Below are positions 30,885-41,395 of a stretch of 64,000 bases of DNA, in pieces. The notes under the pieces were generated by a model, which saw nothing but the letters and a program-made list of their open reading frames with translations, did not search any database and had not been told where the DNA came from. The stretch comes from Ryuthela nishihirai (taxonomy: Eukaryota; Arthropoda; Arachnida; Araneae; Heptathelidae). Numbering within the stretch: the first letter of the stretch is position 1; each line of letters starts with the position of its first letter. The translations under genes were made by a program, and so were the position numbers. The DNA is taken from NCBI GenBank assembly GCA_038380435.1, contig JAWZYU010000028.1, positions 27,698,201 to 27,762,200 on the forward strand, given 5' to 3'.

Positions 30885-31534
30885 CAGTCGTATCAGAATA
30901 ATATGACCACCCACGGAATCACAGTTTACCCACCCAGGCACGTCACAGAGTGCACATGACAAGGTCGACTACACGGAGATATAAGCGGCCGGCCAAGGCA
31001 GATGAGTCATAGAGTGTAACGTGAGCACAGTGGGCAGAGGTATTGATCTAATGGACGTCCAAAAAGGAACGATTATCGGCTAACACGTCAAGAGTGAAAG
31101 CATCTCTGAAAGAGCAGACTTCGTGGGCTGTTCGTGAGGTGCTGTAGTAAGGGTGTACCAAGAATGGATCGCTGGCACACCGAGTATCTCCAGACTTCAT
31201 AACTGTGGAGCTCCAAAGACCATAGATCCCAGAGGAGAACATCGCCTCCGTCGACTGGTAAAGGGCAATCGACGCGACAGTGCAGCAATTGACCAATGAA
31301 ATGTACGCTGGGGCACCCAGGTACGTGTCCCCGATAACAGTAGAGCGAAATCCTGTTACACATGGATCTCCAGAGTTGACGCTGCGTAAAGGCGACCATG
31401 TTAACCAAGGTCCATCGGCAACGATGCCTGCAGTTCGCACGGGACTACCGTCATTGGAGAGAGGAAGAATGGAAAAAGTTCTCCGACGAATCGAGGTTTC
31501 TACTCCACAGAAGTGACGGGCGGTGGCGGATACG
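30885..31534 (+). pseudogene. Tc1-like transposon relic
   Basis: Begins with CACAGTCGTATCAGAATAAT followed by ATGACCACC, a Tc1 terminal repeat. The transposase is read in pieces: DLMDVQKGTIIG (start of HTH), VYQEWIAGTPSISRLHNCG, GEHRLRRLVKGNRRDSA, then 31398-31515 VHRQRCLQFARDYRHW and KFSDESRFLLHRSDGRWRIR (first catalytic Asp). Multiple stops. It stops where a SINE-A fragment joins at 31535. Confidence 0.8.
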
Positions 31535-31650
31535 ACGTCCGTTAAACACGCTGGATGACATTGATGAGAAGCTACCTTCTGTCTCCTAACAGCTAGTAAC
31601 TTCCCTCTTCCCCCCCAACCTTCTCTGAAACATTGTGGTGACCTGACCAT
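31535..31650 (+). mobile_element. SINE-A fragment (diverged subfamily)
   Basis: TTAAACACGCTGGATGACAT to CATTGTGGTGACCTGACCAT. It shares the ACAATGTTTCAGA/CAAGGTTGGGG variant with the copy at 32880-33225, so these two form a subfamily. Confidence 0.75.
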
Positions 31651-31684
31651 TTATTTATTGGCTTATAGCCAATAAATAAATGGT
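31646..31684. repeat. Hairpin, 18-bp arms, 3-base loop
   Basis: ACCATTTATTTATTGGCT, TAT, and its exact inverse. The left arm starts inside the SINE fragment's CCATTTA. Confidence 0.85.
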
Positions 31685-32685
31685 TTATTGCCATTTTATT
31701 ATTTATTGGTAATATAGCCATCCATTTATTGAAAAGGCGAAAATCGAAATTAATATTACCAGATCCCGTGTACTTAATTAATTTCTTTATTTGCAACATG
31801 AAACGACATAGAAGGAATTACTCCTGGTTTGTAGAATTCTTTTCCTAGAAGAACATAACCTACCAAGAACCAAGTAACTGCTGACCACTATCTCAATCAG
31901 AGTTCATAGAAACGCACAAAGTTTGTTTTCTGGAACAGCAGATAGTTATTAACCTCTATGCCAGTTAAGATACACAACTCTTCATTGCTTGTCAATATGA
32001 ATAAAAATCAGCGCATCATATATTTTGAAGTGTACTGAATAATTAGAATTATATCTTTTTGAGACTGAATTCTTAATCGGTACTTCAAATAAAATTTAGC
32101 AGGACAAAATCCCATTTCACAAAATGAAAGCATGTCCTTCTTTGTCCTCCATTTCTACCTTTTCTGTCCTCCTTTTAGAACACTGGCATCTGGTAACTCT
32201 ATCTTTGCATCAAAACAATGTCATCAATCCTACTAAAAAATAAACAAATTTTTTCCATAAATGATTAAGATTTATTTTACGCTGATAATCTTAAATTTCT
32301 AATAAGGTAGCATAGGTTAATTTTTTAAGGTTTAAAGTAAGCAGTTACCCATCCTGGGAAGTGGGAGTTTACTGGCACGATACCCTAAGAAAACGTAACA
32401 TATATTCGAATTAGATTAGAAGAGAGCTATTTGAAATCAAAAAGTTGATTAAAAGGTGCAAATTATCGTCTCAATAACTGTCTTACAGGGGAGAGTAGAC
32501 AAACATCCAACTCCACTAAGTTTCGAAATATATTTGGTACAGTGACGCTGTTCCTCTCACCCAAAATATACTTTTAGCACTGTTCCACCTCACCCCAGCA
32601 CAAAAACATAGGTTCGCTATTGATGGTAAATTTGAGAACTGATTGTATAATTGAGTCAACACGTTTTATTCCAGTTTTAGGTCAA
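31685..32685. other. No gene seen
   Basis: AT-rich; no exon, RNA gene or repeat recognised. Confidence 0.5.
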
Positions 32686-32772
32686 AGATAGTCTAATTTA
32701 TTTTCCAATCGTACAGAATCTAATTTATTTTCCAATCGTAGAGAATCTAATTTATTTTCTAACTTTAGGTGT
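32686..32772. repeat. 27-bp tandem repeat, 3 copies
   Basis: GAATCTAATTTATTTTCCAA type units at about 32689, 32717 and 32745. Confidence 0.8.
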
Positions 32773-32879
32773 AATTTCGATTAAAATATTTCTCCTAGAA
32801 CGAAGTGATTCCAGGAAACACGGGTTCCAAACTGCGGCCTACCTGCCAGATTCAGCTCTCCAAAGAATTTCATCTGGCT

Positions 32880-33225
32880 TGAGATGTTTTTCCTCTGAGC
32901 GGTATTTGTGCACACATTGGACTAAATGGTTACGCCATCACAATGTTTCAGACAAGGTTGGGGGGGGGGGGAAGTTACTAGCTTTAGGAGACAGAAGGTA
33001 GCTTCTCATCGATGTCATCCAGCGTGTTTAAAGCACGCAGTCTATGGCTCTCCCACACGCAGGGTCAACGTTCTATATCCCTTAAGATGGACGATATCCT
33101 TTTCAAACCCATCGGCGTACCCTTCGTGACCAGTGAGGATAAATGACTAGCGAGACCACAGTTGGGACTCGAACCTTGGAGTTTAAGCTCACGATCCTGG
33201 CGTGCTACCGATTGAGCCAACCTCC
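32880..33225 (-). mobile_element. SINE-A copy, diverged subfamily, near full length
   Basis: Body with CCATCACAATGTTTCAGACA, a G12 run, B box GGGACTCGAACC (33163-33174) and head to CTACCGATTGAGCCAACCTC. Confidence 0.8.
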
Positions 33226-33432
33226 TCCCCTTTCATATGCCCCCCCTCCCATCCAGAGCTCTGGTAGAGCTAAAGTCCCAAATTACGGCAAATATAAATT
33301 TCCAAATTATATATTTAAATCTCCAAATTCTAATATTATAGAAATATAAGACTAACTTTTGGCGCGCAAGGCAAAATAAAAATGCCGATGTATATTGTGG
33401 GCCACATTGGCAATTGCATTAAAGAATTTGAG

Positions 33433-33856
33433 TTGGGTTGGAATGTTTTACCTCTGAGAGGCACTTTTTTGCACACCATGTGGTAAATGGCCAGGTCACA
33501 TGGACCCCGAAGGCTCAGAGAAGGTTCGGGGAGGGGACCCACTGGAACAGCTGTTGGGAGACAGATGGTAGCCTCCCGTCAAAGCCATCCAGCGTGTTCT
33601 TTAACGTGCACAGGGTATGGCTCCCCTCACACGGGGCCACGGCTTAATGTCCCATCCGACGGACGGCAGCCTTTCCAAGCCCATCGGTGGCCCCTACTGA
33701 CCGTGGGCAGAGCGGGCCCACGGTCAGTAGGGGCCACCGATGTTAGTCAGCACCGATCTCGTTAGTCAGCAGTTTCATCAATTAGAAAAATGCATGATAA
33801 TATAGTCCCACTTCTGGGAAAAAAAAACAATTATTTCTACTCATTCACAAAGCGGC
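33433..33856 (-). mobile_element. Chimeric SINE-A insertion: truncated SINE, snap-back inversion, templated filler; 12-bp target duplication
   Basis: Flanked by AAAGAATTTGAG at 33421-33432 and 33857-33868. From left: inverted SINE-A (33433-33708), a 7-base spacer, an exact inverted copy of its last 27 bases (33682-33708 repeated at 33716-33742), then 33743-33856, of which about 33759-33850 is nearly identical to 35152-35253. All three parts lie between the target duplications, so they entered as one event. Confidence 0.88.
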
Positions 33857-33962
33857 AAAGAATTTGAGGACACACTATTCTATAGTTATTTCAAAACAAA
33901 CGCTCTAAGCCAGAAATGCCAGAAAAAGAGAAATATCAGATCCATCGCGCACATTTTCATCT

Positions 33963-34160
33963 GCCTTCCAGTGGCCGAGTGGTTAGCTCGCTTGGCTACT
34001 GATCTACGGGACCTGGGTTCGAGCCCCGGGTAAGGCATGGATGTTCGTGTTGTTTTCTGCTGAGGTCCTGCCATCCTCTCAGATCTTCTACTGTGGCATA
34101 TAAACTGACAGGCTCCTGTCAGACCTCTGTGGCAAGCAGCTGCTTGAGGGGATATTTTTT
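33963..34160 (+). mobile_element. SINE-B, full length
   Basis: A box AGTGGCCGAGTGGTTAGCTC, B box GGTTCGAGCCC (34016-34026), tail GCTTGAGGGGATATTTTTTT. Confidence 0.9.
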
Positions 34161-34201
34161 TATAGTTATAATTTTTTCCTTATGCTATGGCTTTTGATAC
34201 A

Positions 34202-34896
34202 CAGGGTGTTTCCAAAAGGTCTAGTCAAATTTTGGGAACGTGTTCTATTCCGATAGTGATTAGAAAAGATTCCTGAAAACATTGGGCCAGAAACGCTTCC
34301 CTTCCGAGTTGTAGAACATTTTGAGAGTTCAAGTAAAGTCGTTCAAAAGGTACGGTGCTAGGTAAATTTGTATCATTTGCATGTCTCACAGCATAGTAGA
34401 TGTATGCAAATGTTGGAAATCCCACCACTCCTGGTTGTTGTCTGATCCTTCCACTCCTGGGTGATCTCAATCATTCGTATCCTGCCCGCTGGATTGGCAG
34501 AGGTGGATCAACTGCATGTCCTGCACGCTCTCCCGATTTGAATCTCCTGGATTTCTTCTTATGGGAACACGACAAGGCTGATGTTTACGCAACCCGGTTC
34601 CTAATACACAAGTTCTCCACGATCGGATCGTGAATGGCTGTCAAAGAAGGGGAGGGGGGCATTTCGAACTTGCTCTAATAGACTAACATAATTGTTCTCA
34701 TTGATCACTTACAGCGTGTTGTAATTACTGGAATAAAAATTATTTAACTTCATAGGCTTTGCTACTTACATTCTCAAAATACGTTATAACTCGGAAGGAA
34801 AGAGTTTCTGGCACAATGTTCATAGGAACTTTTTTCATCACTGTAAGCAGTAGCACACGTTCCCAAAGTTTGAGTAGACTTTTTGTAAACACCCTG
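34202..34896. mobile_element. Internally deleted Tc1/mariner-superfamily transposon with long inverted repeats
   Basis: Ends CAGGGTGTTTCCAAAAGGTC and, inverted, CAGGGTGTTTACAAAAAGTC; the repeats extend for about 150 bp. The middle (34480-34630, plus strand) codes for RWIGRGGSTACPARSPDLNL followed by LDFFLWEHDKADVYAT, the C-terminal WIGRGGPxxWPxRSPDLxPxDFFLWG block with the third catalytic acidic residue of mariner-like transposases. Most of the transposase has been deleted. Confidence 0.75.
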
Positions 34897-35151
34897 TATT
34901 AGGGATGCGTAAATCGGTTGCTTTCTCGCTAAACTATGTAAAAAAAAACTCTAAACATACCTTCAGCGGTAATTAACGACTCCCGTTGCGAGAGGATGAT
35001 CTATAGGTGTAGAAAGGTTGAACAGAACTTGAGTGAGTGATAATAAATCCTTGGAATGAGTTTGTATCACCCGTAATACAACTAGACGAAATGTTAACTT
35101 CTGACACTGACACAGTCCTCAAATACAAGTGTCCATTAATCTCTTAATGTT
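34897..35151. other. No gene seen
   Basis: AT-rich spacer. Confidence 0.5.
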
Positions 35152-35253
35152 CATCTCGTTAGTCAGCAGTTTCATCAATTAGAAAAATGCATGATAATAT
35201 AGTCCCACTTCTGGGAAAAAAAAAACAATTAATTATTTCTACTCATTCACAAA
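35152..35253. repeat. Donor-like copy of the filler at 33759-33850
   Basis: ATCTCGTTAGTCAGCAGTTT and about 80 further bases match 33759-33850 in the same orientation; this copy has an extra AATT and one more A in the A-run. Confidence 0.85.
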
Positions 35254-35562
35254 CAGAACTCTAATTGATTCTCCGTTCAGTCACGTTTCTGTCTGGGTTT
35301 GTTACAGTATAATTCGAAGCATGTTACAACTCTTTTGCATAATAAACTAGTCGTAAATTAAAAAAAATAGCTGCATTACAAGAATATATGCATATTAAAG
35401 ACGAATGCTGCCTGATATCCTCGGTCGCTTTTAACATAATTATCTGAAATGTTTGTGGATGTACAACTTAGTTAAATAAAATCAATGGAGTTACGCTAAC
35501 ATTAAAACTGGTGTGAGATGAGTACTTTCTTAAAGCAGAAGGATCAGATGTTGACACATTCT
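35254..35562. other. No gene seen
   Basis: AT-rich. Confidence 0.5.
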
Positions 35563-36264
35563 ATAGCATAGGAGGCTCGTAATAGGAAGTTTCCAGGTTC
35601 GAGTCACAACTGCGCCAGAGTTGAGATTGCCTCCGCTATTTATTATTATTCATCTTCGCTATTTATTATTATTTTTCTCCACTAATTATTTTTTATATAT
35701 CTTTGCTATTTTTTATTGTTTATCTTCCCTATTTATTATTGTTTATCCCTGTTCTTTATTATTATTCATCTCCGCTATTTATTATTCTTTATTTCCTTTT
35801 TCATTTATCTCGGCTATTTATTATTATTTATTTCCACTTATTTTTTTATTTATCTCCGCTATTTATTATTCTTTATTTCCATTTATTTTTTCATTTATCT
35901 ACGCTATTTATTTCTTTATTTCCACTTATTTTTTATTTGTCTCCGCTATTTATTATTCTTAATTTCCGCTTTTTTATTATTTATCTCCGCTATTTATTAT
36001 AACCTCTCTTCGCCGATGGGCTTGGAAAGGCCGCCGTCCGTCGGACGGGACTTTAAGCCGTGGCCCCGTGTGCGGGAGAGCCATACCCTGTGCACGTTAA
36101 AGAACAAGCTGGATGGCCTTGACGGGAGGCTACCGTCAGTCTCCCAACATCTGTTCCAGTAGGTCCCCTCCCTCAACCTTCTCTGAGCCCTTGGGGTCCT
36201 TGTGACCTGACCATTTAGTCCATGGTGTGCAAAAAAATGCCGCTCAGAGGTAAAACAACCCAAA
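35563..36264 (+). mobile_element. SINE-A with an internal minisatellite expansion
   Basis: The head is at 35563-35637 (GGCTCGTAAT, B box GGTTCGAGTCA, GTTGAGATTGCCTCCGC), and the body continues at 36008 (CGCCGATGGGCTTGGAAAGG) to the tail at 36264. Between them about 370 bp of repeats of the form TTTATCTCCGCTATTTATTA replace the normal GAGATTTATCTCCGCAAAAT junction. The low-complexity hydrophobic frames here are not genes. Confidence 0.82.
35635..36005. repeat. Minisatellite (TTTATCTCCGCTATTTATTATT type)
   Basis: About nine to ten degenerate units of 20-45 bp, pyrimidine-rich; the CTCCGC core is the one in SINE-A. Confidence 0.85.
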
Positions 36265-38206
36265 CAGCTCATAACCTATCTTCGCTGTTTATTAATATTT
36301 ATTAATATCGTTACGACAGATGAACGTGCAACAATAAAACCATGATGTGATGTGCCATTTTGACGCTCGCATTATGACTCAGCGTGAGATTTTCGTCACT
36401 AATATGTTTGACTTCCTAAAGAAACATGGATTCAGTATTAGACCATGGCCGTCTATATACCTACCAGACCCGAAAGTTTCGTCGAAGTCCAGTTGTGACG
36501 TCACACACTGAGTGCTACTTCAGAGCTCTCTCCAAAGAACTGTACTGTAGTAATATCTAGTATCTGCTTTAATCTGTGTTAATAATATAGTTGTATTTGT
36601 TAAATTTAAAAGGATTATATTTTTCAAAGATAAGTTACAGTTATTATTATTTTGAGTTTCTATATCTTAATTTTCGCTAATAATATAATTTGTTGTAATA
36701 CTTTAGCTGTGTTTTCGAATAGATGTTACTACACGTGAAGTTAGGCCTAAATTTAAGGATGATGGGAAGATTTAAAATTTTAAACCATGAACCATTAAAT
36801 TATATTTACGGATTAATTAATGAAAGCGAAGTGGTGAGAATAGCTGTAGAAAACAGCTGTAAGGACTATAAATATTTCAACTTTTATTCAAAACCAGCAT
36901 AAATGCTATATTATAAAATATCGTATTCATCAGTAAATCAAGTCTCATGTATACGTAAGAAAATTGCTCATGTTTATTGAATATTATTCTATGTGTATGT
37001 ATATAAATATGTGTTCCTTAATTATTTATGAAATATGTTGGTTTCATGAATAAGAAGATTGCTAATTTTTAGCTATTTGGCTTAGGTTATGTTTTGATTT
37101 TATGTATTGTTCCATAATAAATACACAGAAGATATGTATGCATAACTTTACTTACATAAGATTTGTTTTTATCAGATAAGTATATAATATGAATCAGATA
37201 TAAACTTTTATCAAATAAGTTTAAAATAAACAAACCAATAAGATCAGTGTTACATCGGTGCTATTGAAGAAAGTGACTTATGAATATGCTCTATTTTTCT
37301 ATCATACCGCCATAGTATATGGAATTTAATGCTTTGTGGTACATAAAAATATACATTTAAACCTATTTTTGATATACAAAAATAGTTATAACTAATCCCG
37401 GAAGTAATAATGCAAATGTATATGATACATATTAAATATGTTTGTTTTGAAGTATCCATACACGCCCATGTTTCATCTGGAAGTATGGTTTTGAATTTCA
37501 ACCATAAATTAATAAATACCCCTACACGGCAAAAAAAGGAAATATCCCACAAACCCTGTATACATAACGCATTCAAAATATTTATTTCTCTACCACATGG
37601 ACTTAGAAATGACAAATATTGAAATTAGAAAATAAAACTTAGAAGGTAATCTAAACATAACTGATATGAAGTCTAAATTCCTCATCCATTCAGATCTACA
37701 ATTCTGCTTTCACATATTAAGATTACTGGAATTTGATATATTAACTGCAATTTCACATGACCACAATTATATGTGTATTTTACTCTAAAATATATTGATG
37801 TTTGGGTTAGATATAAATCTTAAAAATAATAAAAATAATAATAAAGCTTATAGATATAAATCATGTGATAAAGCTGTTATTATTACTTTTTTGACCCATT
37901 AAATATTATGAAACCCTGAATGATCTGATGATTCATATAAAATTAATATGTTAGTGTTTCTACTGCTTTCTGCAATCAATGTACAGCAGGGTTTGTTAAA
38001 CAAATTTAATTTGGAACATTTTTTTCTTAAGAAAATACTGTTCGGTCACTAAATTTTTTGAAGCAAAATTTGGAGGGGGGATTATGCAGAAATTACACAA
38101 GGTATTGCACACATGCTGTAAAATTTGGCTAGATGTTTTGCATCCCTGGTGTACAGCATTTAATTTCTTAGCTGTGAACTTTAATATTCATAAATTTTTA
38201 TTACAG
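36265..38206. other. No gene recognised
   Basis: AT-rich. Overlapping open frames at 37250-37615 (minus) and 37410-37622 (plus) have no motifs. The last part, up to TTTTTATTACAG at 38206, looks like an intron end and may be 5' sequence of the P-element relic. Confidence 0.4.
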
Positions 38207-39475
38207 ATGCCACGAATGTGTTGTGCCCCATGCTACAAATCAAATTATAGATCTGAAGGAAGAAAATGCATTGAAACCTTCAAATTTTCCAAAGATTCAA
38301 CTTAAGAGAGAAGTAGCTGAAGGCTATCCACAGAGATAATTTCACCCTATTAGAATCTTCTGCAGTTTGCATTCACCACTTTAAAAATAATTTAGTTAAA
38401 AGGTTTGATTTTGTTTCAAGAAATGATGGAACAATTTTGAAAGTTGCAGAAAAAATCATGTGTTAATGCCTGATGCCATACCTCATATTTTCCCCAATCA
38501 ACCATCGTATTTTACCACAATGGTTAGCGTCAAACGTAAAGATCCAGTTGACCGTGTAATGAACAAGTGAAAAGAGATGAAGAAATGTTTAAAAAATGGT
38601 TGGAGTGTGATAATATTGTAAGTTTTGCATCTCTTTAGAGAAGATGTTGCAGATAAAGATGTAACTCGGTATGGTTTTCATGTTTTCCATGAAGAAGAGT
38701 TTGGTTCAATTTGCAAAATTAAATTTTGTCAATGTTCAAGAATAACTGTTTCTTTAAAACTTTTTCCTGATTTCTCTTGTGAAATTTGGAATGATAGTGT
38801 GCTGCTACTTATTAATTAATTTAAGTGGGTTCTAGGTGAAGAACTAAAAGTTAATAAATGGAGTAAGTTTGATGACTTAATAAGCCATTTAAGTTCTTTC
38901 AATTTTCAGTCTATTCCATTGGATAACAAATTGAAATTTGCAAGAAGCATCATTTCTGAATGCAAAGGATGCATTTCAGATAGTGGGGCTGAGAAGGAAA
39001 CAATGTTAAATTTTCTTTGTAAACAGCTGAATTTGTTGACAAATGAAATGACCAAGGTATTCCACAGAGTTAATGATATGGGCTTTTGAATTTTTTTCCT
39101 TAATTCTTGTGCATAATTTTGGTTACGTAAATCTGGCATATTGTCTCTGCCTCATTCAACTCATTTCAGACGACTTTGTTTAGGTCTTGGTACTTAACAC
39201 TCTGGCCTACATATTCACATATAAATTTTTAAAGAGAAAAGGCTTCTTTGCTGCAGCAACATGAAAGAGTGGTTATTGTTCTTTTGCATGAAATATATGT
39301 TAATCCTAAAGTAAGTTTCAAAAAAGTTGTGATAGAAGGCTTCTCTGAATATGAAAGTTTATGTGTCAAAACTGTTCAAGCTTTTACGACTGTGTCTATT
39401 TTTTCAAAAAAAAAGATGCAGTTTCTTTGCATCATTTCAAAATCTTTAACATGCCTTATTTTATGTGCCCAAGGT
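38207..39475 (+). pseudogene. P-element-like transposase relic with THAP domain
   Basis: ATG at 38207 follows an acceptor-like TTTTTATTACAG. It codes for MCCAPCYKSNYRSEG and KFSKDST, the C2CH THAP zinc finger; in a shifted frame LKAIHRDNFTLLESSAVC and IHHF complete it, with TAG where the family has Trp. Further frames give PDAIPHIFPNQPSYF, then 38820-39080 with KWSKFDDLISHLSSF and CISDSGAEKETMLNFLCKQL, LSLPHSTHFRRLCLGLG (39150-39210) and HERVVIVLLHEIYVNPKVSF (39261-39320), which resembles the start of the RNase H-like catalytic domain of P/THAP9 transposases. At least four frame breaks. A DNA-binding, THAP-type dead transposase. Confidence 0.75.
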
Positions 39476-39536
39476 TTGGCTCTCCTGCTCATAGGACCAC
39501 GGCTTACTGTTCCATCCGATTGAAACACAGTGTTCC
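39476..39536 (-). mobile_element. SINE-A fragment
   Basis: TTTGGCTCTCCTGCTCATAG and ACGGCTTACTGTTCCATCCG from the SINE-A body only. Confidence 0.6.
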
Positions 39537-39679
39537 AAAACGCAAAAATATTGGCACACAAGTCGAAAATCGACTTTTTGCAAATTGCACAAATTATATT
39601 TTATTGAAGCTAATTATCCAGTATATCGGAAATTACTATTTTTTTTAAATAATATAAACCTTAGTATTTGCTTCTATGA

Positions 39680-39840
39680 TCACAGGAATCTGTGTTCGAA
39701 CCCCGGATAAGATATGGATGATTGTGTTGCTTTTCTGCTGAGGTTCCGCTATCCTCACAGACCTACTACTATGGTGTATAAACTGACAGGCTCCTGTTAT
39801 ACCTCTATGGCAAGCAGCTGCTTGAGGGGGTATTTATTTA
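39680..39840 (+). mobile_element. SINE-B copy, 5'-truncated
   Basis: Starts within the anticodon arm; B box GTTCGAACCCCGG (39694 on), body, tail GCTTGAGGGGGTATTTATTT. Confidence 0.85.
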
Positions 39841-40269
39841 CAAGGTTAAGGATATTCTGAAATGAAATTGTTTTGACTGAAAACAGCACTTTTCAAGATT
39901 CATTTCAATATCTTTATTTACAACTCTGCTAAATTGACCTAATAGATATGGAACGGTTTTTCTCTGCATTTTATGAAGGCATAAAATAATATAAAATTTT
40001 TTGTGGGGGTATGGTAATCGGGGGTGGGGGGTCTTTTTCACATAATTTTGTGATGTTGTAAAAAAAACAAAACTTTTCATGTGAAGTGATAAAGAATAAA
40101 AATTATATCGATTCTCAGACTAAAAGCCATATCAAGTTACTTCACAGACTTTTCTTCGCAAATTGCAAAAAATTGGCTGCTTTAGTACCCCCCCCCCCCC
40201 GGAGAGAAAAATGTCTTTATGTTAAAGTAGAGAGACTGTCGAAAAGTCGATTCCATTGATTTATATCCA
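39841..40269. other. No gene seen
   Basis: AT-rich with a C-run at 40189-40200. Confidence 0.5.
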
Positions 40270-40612
40270 AGCTCCCAGGTTCAAGTCCCAGCTGGGTCAG
40301 CGTTGAGATTTATCTCCGCAAAAATTCCCCGCCCTGCCCACGGTCAGTAGTGGACACCGATGGGCTTGGAAAGGCCACCGTCCGTCGGATGGGACGTTAA
40401 GCCGTGGCCCCGTGTACGGGAGAGCCATACCCTGTGCACGTTAAAGAACACGCTGGATGACCTTGACGGGAGGCTACCATCTGTCTCCCAACAGCTGTTC
40501 CAGTGGGTCCCCTCCCCCAATCTTCTCTGAGCCTTCGGGGTCCATGTGACCTGGCCATTTAGCCCATTGTGTGCAAAAAAAGTGCCTCTCAGAGGTAAAA
40601 CAACCCAACCCG
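40270..40612 (+). mobile_element. SINE-A copy lacking the A-box end
   Basis: Starts at GCTCCCAGGTTCAAGTCCCA (B box 40278-40288) and runs to tail GTAAAACAACCCAACCC. Sequence close to the apparent consensus. Confidence 0.9.
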
Positions 40613-40948
40613 GCTACTGATTATTTAGTTAAATCTGATGTCCTAGTATCAAGTAGATTGCAATCGAAGGATATATCCGTCGCAGCTGTTCTAGGCTCGT
40701 GTATAACAATAGCAACACCCTCAAATTAGATTTTTTAGTATATTTTTTACATATGCCCATGCAGCGTGTTTGGTATATTTTAGTTACCCATAGTCATATT
40801 CTTTTTACATTCACAGCAACAGAGATATAAAATTATATTATATTGCAGCTAATTGTTTTTTATTATTATTATATTGAAGTTGAAGTAATTTTTGGCTCAT
40901 ATTCAAGCGACTATCTCCGCTGCATTCTCCTAATCTGGATGTAGCTGA
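40613..40948. other. No gene seen
   Basis: AT-rich spacer. Confidence 0.5.
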
Positions 40949-41045
40949 AGGGGACCGCAGCTCAGCAGTCAGAGCACCTGACATGATATCAAGTGAACGT
41001 GGGTCTGATGCTACCGGGATCAAGACAGTTCGACTCTGCACCCAG
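40949..41045 (+). mobile_element. tRNA-like SINE-C copy
   Basis: GGGGACCGCAGCTCAGCAGT (A box), GAGCACCTGACATGATATCA anticodon arm, decayed B box GTGGGTCTGATGC. Confidence 0.55.
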
Positions 41046-41225
41046 TATTAGTAGAATACAGCGAAGATAGTGCTTAAATATTAAACCAAAGGATTGCTGT
41101 GATTAAAAAAGGATAAAAGAGTCCCTTGTTATATCAATGATAAAGCCAGAAAAAGATAAAGGAGTGGAAGGGGGAGGCTAAATGACTCGATTGAGCCATA
41201 AAAAAAAGTAAAGGGGGTAAGGCAA

Positions 41226-41395
41226 CAGGAAACTGGATTTCCATTGCAGTATAACATTCTCCCTTCCGTTTTAGTGGCCTTAAAAATTCTTGAAAAATGC
41301 ATGAAACATGCATAAGTTGATTAATATTTTGCCTCTATTAACTGGTCCTCTCAAAGTGGAAGTACGTAAGCCCCTCTAGATCCGGCCCTCTTTGA
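41226..41395 (-). mobile_element. MITE-S, copy 3: founder of the adjacent satellite
   Basis: Read on the minus strand: GAGGGCCGGATCTAGAGGGG, GCAAAATATTAATCAACTTA, ATGCATGTTTCATGCATTTT, then GCAATGGAAATCCAGTTT, the order seen in copies 1, 2 and 4. Its terminal segment is the first monomer of the array. Confidence 0.7.

Noticed and set aside
31048..31650. 200-codon minus-strand frame
   Set aside because: Antisense to a plus-strand Tc1 relic and a SINE fragment; no motif of its own.
35621..36162. Long hydrophobic frames (FIIIHLRYLL type)
   Set aside because: Translation of a T-rich minisatellite inside a SINE.
37250..37622. Overlapping frames of 121 and 70 codons on opposite strands
   Set aside because: No motif and no splice or codon support; both cannot be real.
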